Below are positions 8,057-16,189 of a DNA stretch of 64,000 bases, one piece after another. The notes beneath the pieces were generated by a model. The model worked only from the letters and a program-made list of their open reading frames with translations. It was not told where the DNA came from and searched no databases. Position 1 is the first letter of the stretch. Every line of letters begins with the position of its first letter. Source of the stretch: Sphingomonadales bacterium (GTDB taxonomy: Bacteria; Pseudomonadota; Alphaproteobacteria; Sphingomonadales; Sphingomonadaceae); assembly GCA_027491235.1 (NCBI GenBank), contig JAIXWO010000021.1, positions 248,001 through 312,000 of the forward strand, given 5' to 3'. Both the position numbers and the translations under genes were made by a program.

Positions 8057-8784
8057 GCCTCATCGTTTTCCCGGCCATCGATCTCAAAGGCGGACAGGTC
8101 GTCCGGCTGGCAGAAGGTGATATGGACCGCGCAACGGTCTATGGGGATGACCCCGCCGCACAGGCCATGCTCTTTGCCGAAGCCGGGGCGCAGCACCTTC
8201 ATGTGGTCGATCTGGACGGCAGCTTTGCAGGACATGCCGTCAATGCCGACGCGGTCGAAAGCATCGTCCGCACCTTCCCCGGCCATGTTCAATTGGGCGG
8301 GGGAATCCGCAACCGCGCATCGGTGGAACGCTGGTTTGACCTCGGGGTATCGCGCATCGTCATCGGGACGGCCGCGCTGAAGGACCCAGACTTTGTGAAG
8401 GAAGTAGCCCGCGATTTTCCGGGCGGCATTGTTGTGGCGGTTGACGCCCGCGACGGCTTTGTGGCCACCGATGGCTGGGCCGAAAAGTCGGACATGGAAG
8501 TGCTCGATCTGGCCCGCCGTTTTGAAGATGCAGGCGTTGCAGCGCTGCTCTTCACCGATGTCGGGCGCGATGGCATGCTGAAAGGCTGCAATGTGCAGGC
8601 GACCGTTGATCTGGCGCGCGCAACCGACATTCCGGTGATTGCATCGGGCGGTGTGGCAGGAATCGGCGACATCCGCATGCTCGCCATCCACGCCGTTGAC
8701 GGCATCGAAGGCGTCATCACCGGTCGCGCGCTCTATGACGGGCGGCTCGACCTCGCGACGGCGATTGCATTGGCCAACGCATGA
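8053..8784 (+). CDS. hisA: ProFAR isomerase
   Basis: A 243-residue beta/alpha barrel that performs the Amadori-type isomerisation of ProFAR. The two catalytic aspartates lie in FPAIDLKGG (Asp10) and VAVDARDG; phosphate-binding loops GGGIRNR and ASGGVAG are present. The start at 8053 overlaps the hisH stop as ATGA; a start 9 nt earlier exists but lacks this coupling. The stop overlaps hisF by 4 nt. Confidence 0.96.
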   Translation: MSLIVFPAIDLKGGQVVRLAEGDMDRATVYGDDPAAQAMLFAEAGAQHLHVVDLDGSFAGHAVNADAVESIVRTFPGHVQLGGGIRNRASVERWFDLGVSRIVIGTAALKDPDFVKEVARDFPGGIVVAVDARDGFVATDGWAEKSDMEVLDLARRFEDAGVAALLFTDVGRDGMLKGCNVQATVDLARATDIPVIASGGVAGIGDIRMLAIHAVDGIEGVITGRALYDGRLDLATAIALANA

Positions 8785-9551
8785 CCGTCCGCATTCGTGT
8801 CATCCCCTGCCTCGACGTCGCCAATGGCCGCGTGGTCAAGGGCGTGAACTTTGTCGATCTGATCGATGCGGGGGACCCTGTCGAAGCTGCGCGCGCTTAT
8901 GATGCGGCAGGCGCGGATGAACTCTGCTTTCTTGACATCACCGCCAGCCATGAAGGCCGCGACACCATCCTTGATGTCGTCGCCCGCACAGCCGAAGTCT
9001 GCTTCATGCCGCTTACGGTCGGTGGCGGCGTACGCACGCATGAAGACGCCCGGGCGCTCCTTCTGGCTGGCGCAGACAAGGTGGCGGTCAATTCCGCGGC
9101 CGTCACGCGGCCCGAAGTTGTTGCCGATATCGCGAGCCGCTTTGGCAGCCAGTGCGTCGTGGCCAGCGTCGATGCACGTCACAATGGCGATCATTGGGAA
9201 GTCTATACTCATGGCGGCCGTCGCCCCACCGGCATTAATGCGGTTGACCATGCGATCCGCCTTGCCGAACTGGGCGCAGGCGAAATCCTCGTCACCTCAA
9301 TGGACCGGGACGGCACGCGCGACGGATATGATCTCGACCTGATACGCACCATTGCAGATGCCGTGGCGGTGCCGGTTGTGGCCTCTGGCGGCGTCGGCGG
9401 CCTCGCGCATCTCGTCGAAGGCGTCACAAAGGGCCATGCAAGTGCCGTGCTCGCCGCCTCCATCTTCCACTTTGGCGAAGCGACGATCAGCGACGCCCAT
9501 CATGCCCTCGCCGCCGCCGGAATACCGGTCCGCACCCCGCTGAGCCGTTAA
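8781..9551 (+). CDS. hisF: imidazole glycerol phosphate synthase, cyclase subunit
   Basis: A 256-residue beta/alpha barrel, paralogue of HisA, which with HisH makes imidazole-glycerol phosphate and AICAR. Catalytic Asp12 is in [14 protein letters not shown] and the second Asp in [14 protein letters not shown]. It ends at a TAA that is part of TTAACCAT (9548-9555), the first of three TTAACC boxes before the next small gene. Confidence 0.97.
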   Translation: MTVRIRVIPCLDVANGRVVKGVNFVDLIDAGDPVEAARAYDAAGADELCFLDITASHEGRDTILDVVARTAEVCFMPLTVGGGVRTHEDARALLLAGADKVAVNSAAVTRPEVVADIASRFGSQCVVASVDARHNGDHWEVYTHGGRRPTGINAVDHAIRLAELGAGEILVTSMDRDGTRDGYDLDLIRTIADAVAVPVVASGGVGGLAHLVEGVTKGHASAVLAASIFHFGEATISDAHHALAAAGIPVRTPLSR

Positions 9552-9656
9552 CCATCAGACTCAAGCCCGTCCGCCATTAACCACCAATTTGGCGGCAAAA
9601 CCCTCCATATCTTGTTAACCAGCCTTTGGCGGTTCCGCCGAATCGAGGGTTATCCT

Positions 9657-9866
9657 GTGCGCATTGCTTCATTTCGGATTTTACTTACAGCATTGGCACT
9701 GGCGGCGTCCGCGCCCGCCCTGGCGGCCATGGTTCCCCAGACGGAGCCGCCTGTTCGTGTCTTCCGCGGTGAGGAAATCGCCATCCTTTTGCTCGGCATT
9801 GCCGGCGTCCTGATTGGACATCGGGGCAGCCGGTCCCGCAAACAGGGCGATGACCCCAAGGCTTGA
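9657..9866 (+). CDS. small exported or membrane protein inserted between hisF and hisE
   Basis: The GTG at 9657, seven nt after GAGGG, gives 69 residues; a TTG at 9612 would add 15. The chain has a signal-like helix (VRIASFRILLTALALAASAPALA), a short extracytoplasmic stretch AMVPQTEPPVRVFRGEE, then a second hydrophobic helix IAILLLGIAGVLIG and a basic tail HRGSRSRKQ. The hydrophobic-then-basic end resembles C-terminal sorting or membrane-anchor signals but lacks a PEP or LPXTG motif. It lies 50 nt before hisE. No function is apparent; the upstream 100 nt carry three TTAACC boxes. Confidence 0.6.
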   Translation: MRIASFRILLTALALAASAPALAAMVPQTEPPVRVFRGEEIAILLLGIAGVLIGHRGSRSRKQGDDPKA

Positions 9867-9916
9867 CGCGACCCAAAGTCTTGACGTGACCGGGCCGCCC
9901 GCGCAATGCCGGTGCC

Positions 9917-10234
9917 ATGGCGGACACACTCTTCAGGCTGGAAAGCACCATTCAGGCGCGTCGCAGCGCGGACCCGGACTCATCCTATGTCGCCCGGCTG
10001 ACCGCTAAGGGCCGGGGCAAGATTGCGCAAAAGGTTGGCGAAGAGGCGACAGAAACCATCATCGCCGCCCTCACCGAAGATGCCAAAGCGCTGACCGGGG
10101 AAGCGGCCGATCTGCTGTTCCACCTGCTCGTCCTGTTGGCTGACAGCGGCGTGCCACTCTCCGATGTTCTGGCTGAGCTCGATGCCCGCGAAGGCGTGTC
10201 AGGTATCGCCGAAAAAGCGTCCCGAAAGGAATAG
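9917..10234 (+). CDS. hisE: phosphoribosyl-ATP pyrophosphatase
   Basis: A 105-residue all-alpha MazG-like hydrolase, second step of histidine synthesis. The motif KVGEEATETIIAAL with the metal-binding Glu pair and the EAADLLFHLLVLL helix are present. It is a separate protein, not fused to HisI, and hisI is not in this window. It sits 3 nt before the HIT gene. Confidence 0.95.
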   Translation: MADTLFRLESTIQARRSADPDSSYVARLTAKGRGKIAQKVGEEATETIIAALTEDAKALTGEAADLLFHLLVLLADSGVPLSDVLAELDAREGVSGIAEKASRKE

Positions 10235-10237
10235 CCC

Positions 10238-10615
10238 GTGCCGATTGATGCGCTTGCGCCTTATGATGACCAGAATGTTTTCGCCAAAATCCTGCGCGGG
10301 GAAATCCCCAACAGGACTGTGTTCGAAAATGAATTCGCGCTCGCCTTTCATGACATCAACCCGCAAGCGCCGGTCCACGTCCTGGTCATTCCCAAAGGCG
10401 CTTATGTGAGCTGGGATGATTTTTCGGCCAAAGCAAGCGACGAAGAAATTGCCGGTTTCATCCGCGCCGTGGGTGAGGTTGCACGTCAATTGGGCCTGCC
10501 GGCCCCCGGCTATCGCCTGCTCGCGAACATCGGCGGGCACGGCCATCAGGAGGTCCCACACCTCCATGTGCATATTTTCGGTGGAAAACAGCTCGGCGCC
10601 ATGCTTCCGCGCTGA
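10238..10615 (+). CDS. HIT-family (HINT-like) hydrolase
   Basis: A 125-residue histidine-triad protein with the catalytic triad HLHVH (108-112) followed by IFGG. The fold strands TVFENEFALAFHDINPQAPVHVLVIPK are typical of the HINT branch, which cleaves purine nucleoside phosphoramidates. The start codon is GTG at 10238, directly after the hisE stop. Next to hisE in many alphaproteobacteria; it is not a histidine-pathway enzyme. Confidence 0.93.
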   Translation: MPIDALAPYDDQNVFAKILRGEIPNRTVFENEFALAFHDINPQAPVHVLVIPKGAYVSWDDFSAKASDEEIAGFIRAVGEVARQLGLPAPGYRLLANIGGHGHQEVPHLHVHIFGGKQLGAMLPR

Positions 10616-10657
10616 TATTTTGTTGCGCGATGATGATTAGCCCTTAGGTTGCCTATC

Positions 10658-10678
10658 CCAAGAACCAAAGTCTTGGGG
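10658..10678 (+). promoter_or_regulatory. hairpin overlapping the ribosome-binding region of the amino acid permease
   Basis: CCCAAGA (10658-10664) and TCTTGGG (10672-10678) form a perfect 7-bp stem with a 7-nt loop. The right arm runs into the GGGGAG Shine-Dalgarno sequence 5 to 10 nt before the ATG at 10687. It could reduce ribosome access or be a transcription-factor half-site pair. No known leader motif is recognised. Confidence 0.35.
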
Positions 10679-10686
10679 AGACATTC

Positions 10687-12237
10687 ATGTTGTTCGACCG
10701 CGTCAAACCGCTTGATGCGATTTTGGCGACTGCTGAAAAGAAGTCGCTGCATCGGTCACTGGGCGCTTTCCAGCTAACCATGCTCGGAATCGGCGCCGTT
10801 ATCGGCACCGGCATTTTCGTTTTAACCGCCGAAGCCGCACAAAAGGCTGGGCCGGGCATGATGCTCAGCTTCATCATCGCGGGCTTCGTCTGCGCTGTAG
10901 CCGCCCTTTGTTACGCCGAAATGGCAGCCATGGTCCCGGTGTCCGGGTCTGCCTATACCTATAGCTATGCCGTGATGGGCGAACTGATCGCCTGGATGGT
11001 CGGCTGGGCGCTCATCTTGGAATATGCGGTGGCCGCAGGGGCCGTGTCCGTCGGATGGTCCGGCTATGTTGTCGGGCTGATTGAAAATGCGTTCAGCATC
11101 GACATCCCTGATATGCTTGTGCTCGGGCCATATGATGGCGGCATGATCAACCTGCCCGCGATGTTGATCGCAGGTTTGGTGACTTGGCTGCTGGTGATTG
11201 GCACCAAAGAAAGCGCCTTCGTCAATTCCATCCTCGTTGCGATTAAGGTTGCTGCGCTGACATTGTTCATCGTGCTGGCCGTTCCCGTAATGAATATGGA
11301 AAACTTCGAACCGTTTTCGCCGCTCGGCTTTGCCGGTGTGTCGGCAGCGGCGGCGTCCATCTTCTTCGCCTATGTCGGCTTTGATGCTGTTTCAACGGCG
11401 GCTGAAGAAACCAAAAACCCACAGCGTAACATGCCAATTGGCCTCATCGGCAGCTTGGGTGTCTGCACCATTTTCTACCTGCTCGTTGCAGCCGGTGTGA
11501 TCGGCAGTGTCGGCGCCCAGCCGGTGACCGATACGGGCATTGCAATCGCGCAGGGCGGTGTCGCGCTGGCACCGGGGTCTGCAGAACTGTCGCAACGTTG
11601 CGCGGCACTGGCAGCAGCCGGTTCGGAACAAGTGGTCTGTTCGAAGGAAGCGCTGGCGTGGACGCTGCGTGAAATCGGCTGGCCGCAGATCGGCAATCTG
11701 ATTGGCCTTGCAGCTGGTCTCGCCTTGCCGTCGGTCATTTTGATGATGATGTTTGGCCAGACCCGCATCTTCTTCGTCATGAGCCGCGATGGTCTGCTGC
11801 CCGCGGTGTTCTCAAAGGTTCACCCGAAGTTCCACACGCCGCACGTCATCACCATCCTGACGGGCATTTTCGTGGCGATGTTCGCTGCGTTCTTCCCGGT
11901 AGGTAAGCTCGCTGACATCTCCAACTCGGGCACGTTGTTCGCCTTTGCCGCGGTGTCGATTGCCGTGCTGGTGCTGCGTCGTACAGATCCCGGTCGGCAT
12001 CGTCCGTTCCGCACACCCGCCATCATCGTGACGGCACCGGTGGCGATCGCGGGCTGCGCCTATCTCTTCTACAGCCTTGGCCACGACACCAAGATGATGT
12101 TCGTGATCTGGGCCGCGATCGGGTTGGTTGTCTACTACGCCTATAGCCGCAAGCGCAGCCATGTGGGTCGTGGCCATGTCGAAGTGCATGAGGCGGACGC
12201 AGACGCCCCGCCGACGAGTGTGCCGCCGATCAGCTAA
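10687..12237 (+). CDS. APC-superfamily cationic/neutral amino acid permease
   Basis: A 516-residue inner-membrane transporter with about 12 helices. The first helix begins LGIGAVIGTGIFVLT, the glycine-rich substrate-binding break of the APC family, and FAYVGFDAVSTAAEETKNPQRNMP is the conserved loop of the cationic amino acid transporter (CAT, YfnA/YhdG-like) branch. A 50-residue extracytoplasmic loop between about 290 and 330 contains Cys residues (RCAALAAAGSEQVVCSK), common in this branch. The terminator at 12285-12311 follows. Substrate cannot be fixed. Confidence 0.9.
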   Translation: MLFDRVKPLDAILATAEKKSLHRSLGAFQLTMLGIGAVIGTGIFVLTAEAAQKAGPGMMLSFIIAGFVCAVAALCYAEMAAMVPVSGSAYTYSYAVMGELIAWMVGWALILEYAVAAGAVSVGWSGYVVGLIENAFSIDIPDMLVLGPYDGGMINLPAMLIAGLVTWLLVIGTKESAFVNSILVAIKVAALTLFIVLAVPVMNMENFEPFSPLGFAGVSAAAASIFFAYVGFDAVSTAAEETKNPQRNMPIGLIGSLGVCTIFYLLVAAGVIGSVGAQPVTDTGIAIAQGGVALAPGSAELSQRCAALAAAGSEQVVCSKEALAWTLREIGWPQIGNLIGLAAGLALPSVILMMMFGQTRIFFVMSRDGLLPAVFSKVHPKFHTPHVITILTGIFVAMFAAFFPVGKLADISNSGTLFAFAAVSIAVLVLRRTDPGRHRPFRTPAIIVTAPVAIAGCAYLFYSLGHDTKMMFVIWAAIGLVVYYAYSRKRSHVGRGHVEVHEADADAPPTSVPPIS

Positions 12238-12284
12238 TCACATGAATACACAGCTCCTGGGTCGCAATCAGGAGGGGGAACTGG

Positions 12285-12311
12285 GGGGAGGCTTTGGCCT
12301 CCCCTTTTTTT
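12285..12311 (+). terminator. rho-independent terminator after amino acid permease
   Basis: Perfect 8-bp stem GGGGAGGC / GCCTCCCC with loop TTTG, followed by seven T. It lies 48 nt after the permease stop. Confidence 0.92.
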
Positions 12312-12337
12312 GGATCAGGTGCGCCGAAAGCGTAAAC

Positions 12338-12365
12338 TGTCATTCCCGCTTTCGCGGGAATGACA
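12338..12365. repeat. REP-like palindrome
   Basis: A perfect 12-bp stem TGTCATTCCCGC / GCGGGAATGACA with loop TTTC. This TTCCCGC..GCGGGAA type is a widespread intergenic repeat in Proteobacteria. It sits between the convergent permease and PfkB kinase genes, 9 nt before the kinase stop, and could also end transcription. It is unrelated in sequence to the CTTGT-loop hairpins elsewhere in the window. Confidence 0.8.
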
Positions 12366-12373
12366 AAGGTCGT

Positions 12374-13369
12374 TCAGCCCAAACGCGCGGCAACAAGCGC
12401 CTTCAGATCAGCTTCCGGGCGCGGGCCATAATGCGAGATGATTTCTGCAGCACAGACTGAGCCCATGATGAGGCTATCCGCCAAGCTGCGGCCTTCGGCT
12501 TGCCCAGCCAAGAAGCCGGCGGCAAACAAGTCGCCCGCGCCTGTGGTATCGACCACCTTGTCCACCGGTTCTGCCGCCACTTCAGCCCGCACGCCGTTCT
12601 GGATCGCAATCGCGCCCTTCTCGCTGCGGGTCACGACCAGCGTCTGGGCGAGAGGGGCGGCCGCGGCCACGGCCGCTTCGAAATCCTCTGTGTCCATCAA
12701 CGTGCAGATTTCGCCCTCATTTGCGAACAGGATGTCGATGTCACCGGCATTCAAGAGCGCGCGAAAATCGTCGCCATGGCGCGAAATGACGAAGTTGTCT
12801 GATAAAGTGAAGGCCACCTTACGACCCGCATTTTTGGCGATCGCAATCGCCTCACGCATCGCAGCGCGCGGCTCTTCCGGATCCCAGAGATAGCCTTCAA
12901 GGTACAACACGGCGGCCCGTTCAATCATCACTTTGTCGAGCGCCCTTGCCGGCAAATATTGCGACGCGCCAAGGAAGGTATTCATCGTGCGCTGCCCATC
13001 GGGCGTCACGAAGATGAGGCACTGGGCCGTCGGCGGCTCTTCGCCCCGCATCGGTGTTGTAAAGTCGACACCGATCGCCCGGATGTCATGGCTGAAAACC
13101 TTGCCGAACTGGTCATCCGCCACTTGGCCGATAAAGCCGCATTTCCGGCCTAGTGCTGCCATGCCGGCAATCGTATTGGCAGCCGAACCGCCCGAGATTT
13201 CATGGGCTGTGCCCATTTTGCCGTACAGCACATCGGCACGCGCGGCATCGACGAGCTGCATGCCGCCCTTGGTCAGGCCTTCTGCATCAATCAGTGCGTC
13301 ATCAGCCGCAGCGATAATGTCGACAATCGCGTTGCCCACGGCAACAACATCAAGAGAGGCAGCGGTCAC
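12374..13369 (-). CDS. PfkB-family kinase, adenosine-kinase-like
   Basis: A 331-residue ribokinase-fold sugar/nucleoside kinase. The N-terminal motif EISGGSAANTIAGMAALG (57-75) and the C-terminal DTTGAGDLFAAGFLAG, with the catalytic Asp and anion hole, are intact. Sequence style (VDIIAAADD, GGSAANT) resembles bacterial adenosine kinases rather than fructokinases. The start is a GTG at 13369. Substrate assignment is tentative; the enzyme acts in the cytosol. Confidence 0.88.
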   Translation of the reverse strand: MTAASLDVVAVGNAIVDIIAAADDALIDAEGLTKGGMQLVDAARADVLYGKMGTAHEISGGSAANTIAGMAALGRKCGFIGQVADDQFGKVFSHDIRAIGVDFTTPMRGEEPPTAQCLIFVTPDGQRTMNTFLGASQYLPARALDKVMIERAAVLYLEGYLWDPEEPRAAMREAIAIAKNAGRKVAFTLSDNFVISRHGDDFRALLNAGDIDILFANEGEICTLMDTEDFEAAVAAAAPLAQTLVVTRSEKGAIAIQNGVRAEVAAEPVDKVVDTTGAGDLFAAGFLAGQAEGRSLADSLIMGSVCAAEIISHYGPRPEADLKALVAARLG

Positions 13370-13446
13370 AGATTTTTCCCCAAAGGATTAGCGAGAATGG
13401 ATGGCGGTTGCGCGCCCGCTATCGGGCCGACGCCGGGCTGGCAAGG

Positions 13447-14064
13447 TTATTTGACGTCAGGCTTCCAAGCCCAGAAAAGAAAGCAGGGCGGAATATTCCA
13501 ATATTCAGTGGCCTTGTCGATGCGCGGAAAATGGGGTGCCAGAAAATCCCGAACCTTCGCGCGATACTGATATACAAGAAACGCACCGCCGGGCCTCAGC
13601 ACGCGGGCCGTCGCCGCAGCGATGGCAGCCCCTATGCCGGCCGGTAAGGTTGAGAAGGGAAGCCCCGACAAAACATAGTCTGCATGGGCGTATCCGCTGT
13701 CCCGCACAATCTGTTCAACATCGGCGGCGGACCCGTGGATCGGTCGAAATCGGCTGTCCTTGATGGTGGCGGACAGGAAATCGACAAAGTCCTTATTCAG
13801 GTCGATGGCGACGTAAGTTGCTTCAGGAGAAAGGTTTTTTAAAATCTGTTGGCTGAAAGTACCTACACCGGGACCATATTCGACAAAGAGTTTACATGTC
13901 GTCCAATCGACCCGGCTCAACATATGGGCAACCAGCGCGTCGCTTGACGGAATGATCGACCCTACCATGACGGGGTTTTTAAGGAACCCACAAAAGAACA
14001 TAGCCCAAGGGCCCCATGGCTTCTTCTGCAACCACCGGGACGCGGCAACGCGGCTACTTGTCAT
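13447..14064 (-). CDS. PmtA-like class I SAM-dependent methyltransferase
   Basis: A 205-residue protein from the ATG at 14064 (an in-frame start 33 nt upstream is possible). Residues 28-41 (LKNPVMVGSIIPSS) and VEYGPGVGTFSQQIL (61-75, SAM motif I), then DYVLSGLPFSTLP, are the pattern of phospholipid N-methyltransferases and KsgA-like relatives. PmtA methylates phosphatidylethanolamine towards phosphatidylcholine at the inner membrane. The 5' half of the gene is poor in GC (27, 30 and 31 G+C in three counted 60-base lines, 13741-13920) while the 3' end is near 65 percent, which suggests transfer or recombination. The exact substrate is uncertain. Confidence 0.8.
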   Translation of the reverse strand: MTSSRVAASRWLQKKPWGPWAMFFCGFLKNPVMVGSIIPSSDALVAHMLSRVDWTTCKLFVEYGPGVGTFSQQILKNLSPEATYVAIDLNKDFVDFLSATIKDSRFRPIHGSAADVEQIVRDSGYAHADYVLSGLPFSTLPAGIGAAIAAATARVLRPGGAFLVYQYRAKVRDFLAPHFPRIDKATEYWNIPPCFLFWAWKPDVK

Positions 14065-14183
14065 ATGGGCTGGGTACTCCTCAGAATTACTTGGCACCAG
14101 TTTGCAGATTGCCGAAGGGCTTTCAACCCATATGGGCCAATAAGGGGGTTACGCAGGCGACAAGCGGTAGGTATCTGCATCCC

Positions 14184-14519
14184 ATGGGAAGCGACCGTAA
14201 GGGCGACATCGCCGTCATTTTTGCAGCGACGCGCACCGAATTTGATCAGGACGGCTATGAAAGAGCCGCTCAGGCCATGGCGGCGCTTGCGGAGCGCCAG
14301 CCCGGCTATCGCGGGATAATGTCCACCCGCGGTGCCGATGGCTTTGGCATTACAGTCAGCTATTGGGCGGATGATGCCGCCGCCATGATGTGGCGCGACC
14401 ACCCGGAACACGCAGCCATCCGAGAACAGGGCCGCGCGCATTGGTATTCCTCCTACCGTCTTGAAGTGGCCCGCGTGGAACGTGCTTATGCTTGGTCAAA
14501 GGCGCCCGCCAATGGCTGA
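14184..14519 (+). CDS. ABM-type (antibiotic biosynthesis monooxygenase-like) dimeric alpha/beta barrel protein
   Basis: A 111-residue protein from the ATG at 14184. Strand-helix pattern IAVIFAATRTEFD...YERAAQAMAALAERQPGYRGIMSTRG then GFGITVSYWADDAAAMMWRDHPEH matches small ABM/YdhR-like ferredoxin-fold proteins, which include heme-degrading and quinol oxygenases and many of unknown role. The conserved Trp-x-x-His-Pro-Glu-His segment is typical. The stop overlaps the start of the MFS gene by 8 nt, so the two are coupled. Confidence 0.8.
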   Translation: MGSDRKGDIAVIFAATRTEFDQDGYERAAQAMAALAERQPGYRGIMSTRGADGFGITVSYWADDAAAMMWRDHPEHAAIREQGRAHWYSSYRLEVARVERAYAWSKAPANG

Positions 14520-15813
14520 TGCGCGTCAGAATAACCGCGATTTTACGCTGCTGTTCCTTGTCATGCTCATCACAGGGGCCGGGAACACGGCGCTGCAATC
14601 CGTATTGCCCACTCTGGGTCGCACAATTGGTGTGCCGGACAGCGTCATCGCAGCGGCCTTTTCGGTGTCCGCGGCCATCTGGGTGTTCTCCGCACCCAAA
14701 TGGGCGCGCCGGTCCGATAGGGACGGCCGGCGGGAGATGGTCATGCTCGGGCTGGTCGGCTTTGTCTCATCGGTTGGTCTGTGCGGGATTGTTCTGACGC
14801 TCGGCCTGCACAAGGTGCTGGGGCCAGTTGTGACGATGATCGCCTTCATCGCCGCACGTATGCTGTACGGCATCTTTGGCGCCGCAGCCCCGCCCGCCGC
14901 GCAGGCCATGGTCGCGTTGCGCACGTCGCGTAAGGAACGCACCAAGGCGCTCACCATGCTTGGCTCCGCTTTTGGGCTTGGCACCATCCTCGGACCGGCC
15001 GCCGCGCCCTGGCTCGTTGGCCTGCCGGTGGTTGGGCTTGCCGGCCCCGCCTTCATCTTCGCGATCTTTGGGTCTGTCGTGCTGTTCTTTGTCTACCGTT
15101 ATCTGCGGGATGATTTGCCGACCGATGCCGGGCATGGCGCGGCGGTCAGCTATCCATCTATCGGCGGCGCGCCGACAGGCGGCAGTGTGACGGCAGCGAC
15201 ATCCCCCCAGTCCAAGCCTTTGGCCTTGCGGGATCCGCGGATCTGGCCCTGGATGCTGCTCGGCCTTGTCATGGGCCATGCGCAGGCGATGACCGGGCAG
15301 GCGGTCGGCTTTCTGGTCATTGACCGACTGCAACTGCCGCTGGCCGATTCGCAGCAGGCCATTGGCATCGTCCTGATGATCGGCGCCGGCGCGGCCCTTT
15401 TGGTGCAATGGGGGCTGATTCCGCTGTTCAATCTGGAACCGCGCAAGATGGTTGTTCTGGGTCTGGCCGTCGCGGCGGTCGGCTCAGCGCTCACCGGCAC
15501 AGCGTCTTCACTCTACGGGATCGCGACGGCCTATGCGATTGCGTGCGTCGGCTTCGGCTTCACCCGACCTGCGTTTACCGCAGGTGCCTCGCTCGCCGTC
15601 GACCGAAAACTCCAAGGCGCAGTCGCTGGACGCGTGACCTCCGTCAACGGCGCGGCCTTTGTGCTCGGGCCGTCGATCGGTGTCGGGCTCTATGAGATCT
15701 GGGGACCGCTCCCTTATTACCTATCCGCGGTGATTCTGGTGCTGCTGATCTTTTACGTCTTGGCGCGGATCAAGCCATTGGAACCATTGGGATCTCCGAC
15801 GCGGGAGCGGTGA
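14512..15813 (+). CDS. MFS transporter
   Basis: A 433-residue, about 12-helix major facilitator. The start at 14512 (MADARQNN) overlaps the ABM-like gene. The loop 2-3 motif PKWARRSDRDGRREM is the classical MFS motif A and FGAAAPPAAQAM with FGLGTILGPAAAPWL is the motif-C/antiporter-like segment found in drug exporters (DHA family). A central cytoplasmic loop of about 50 residues separates the halves. Probably proton-driven efflux; the drug or metabolite is unknown. Confidence 0.88.
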   Translation: MADARQNNRDFTLLFLVMLITGAGNTALQSVLPTLGRTIGVPDSVIAAAFSVSAAIWVFSAPKWARRSDRDGRREMVMLGLVGFVSSVGLCGIVLTLGLHKVLGPVVTMIAFIAARMLYGIFGAAAPPAAQAMVALRTSRKERTKALTMLGSAFGLGTILGPAAAPWLVGLPVVGLAGPAFIFAIFGSVVLFFVYRYLRDDLPTDAGHGAAVSYPSIGGAPTGGSVTAATSPQSKPLALRDPRIWPWMLLGLVMGHAQAMTGQAVGFLVIDRLQLPLADSQQAIGIVLMIGAGAALLVQWGLIPLFNLEPRKMVVLGLAVAAVGSALTGTASSLYGIATAYAIACVGFGFTRPAFTAGASLAVDRKLQGAVAGRVTSVNGAAFVLGPSIGVGLYEIWGPLPYYLSAVILVLLIFYVLARIKPLEPLGSPTRER

Positions 15814-16031
15814 AGCGGGAGGTGCAGACTTCCCTTTTGTGCAGGTGCGAAAGCGATGCAGCCCGCCGCCTTTGGCTGAGGTCAGAGCGCAAATCAGGTG
15901 CAGGACACGGGCAGCCCCGAGGGTGTGGACGTGATAGCGGCGCCCGGCATCCTTAAGCCAGACCGAGCTGTTTCAGGGAAAATCCCAAGAAGAACGCGAA
16001 TCGCCAGCAAAGCGCCACTCCTTGCGGACAC

Positions 16032-16106
16032 AAAAAAGAAGGCCAGCCCCGAAGGACTGGCCTATGAAAGTTTGTATAGGAGAGGATGCCTGAAAGGCAC
16101 CCTCTA
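16032..16106 (-). ncRNA. candidate small RNA with two hairpins and a terminator
   Basis: Within the 376-nt stretch 15814-16189, which has no convincing gene, the minus strand carries a hairpin at 16104-16082 (9-bp stem GAGGGTGCC / GGCATCCTC, one G-T pair, loop TTTCA). An unpaired linker CCTATACAAACTTTC follows, then a terminator: a 7-bp stem AGGCCAG / CTGGCCT extended by two G-C pairs after a mismatch, and T-rich tail TTCTTTTTT ending near 16032. No minus-strand coding frame ends here, so the terminator needs another owner. The single-stranded CCTCTCC looks like an anti-Shine-Dalgarno seed. No Rfam family is recognised and the promoter is unclear. Confidence 0.45.
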
Positions 16107-16189
16107 TGTGCACTGCACCCAATTATTGTGCAAATGCGAAATGAAAAACCATGATTGCAGTTTATGCAATCGTCCTATATGAAGAGGTC

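Noticed and set aside
15898-16182. A 94-codon plus-strand frame in the gap before the LysR gene
   Set aside because: No good ribosome site and no domain; it reads across the opposite-strand terminator and the hairpin, which better explain the region.
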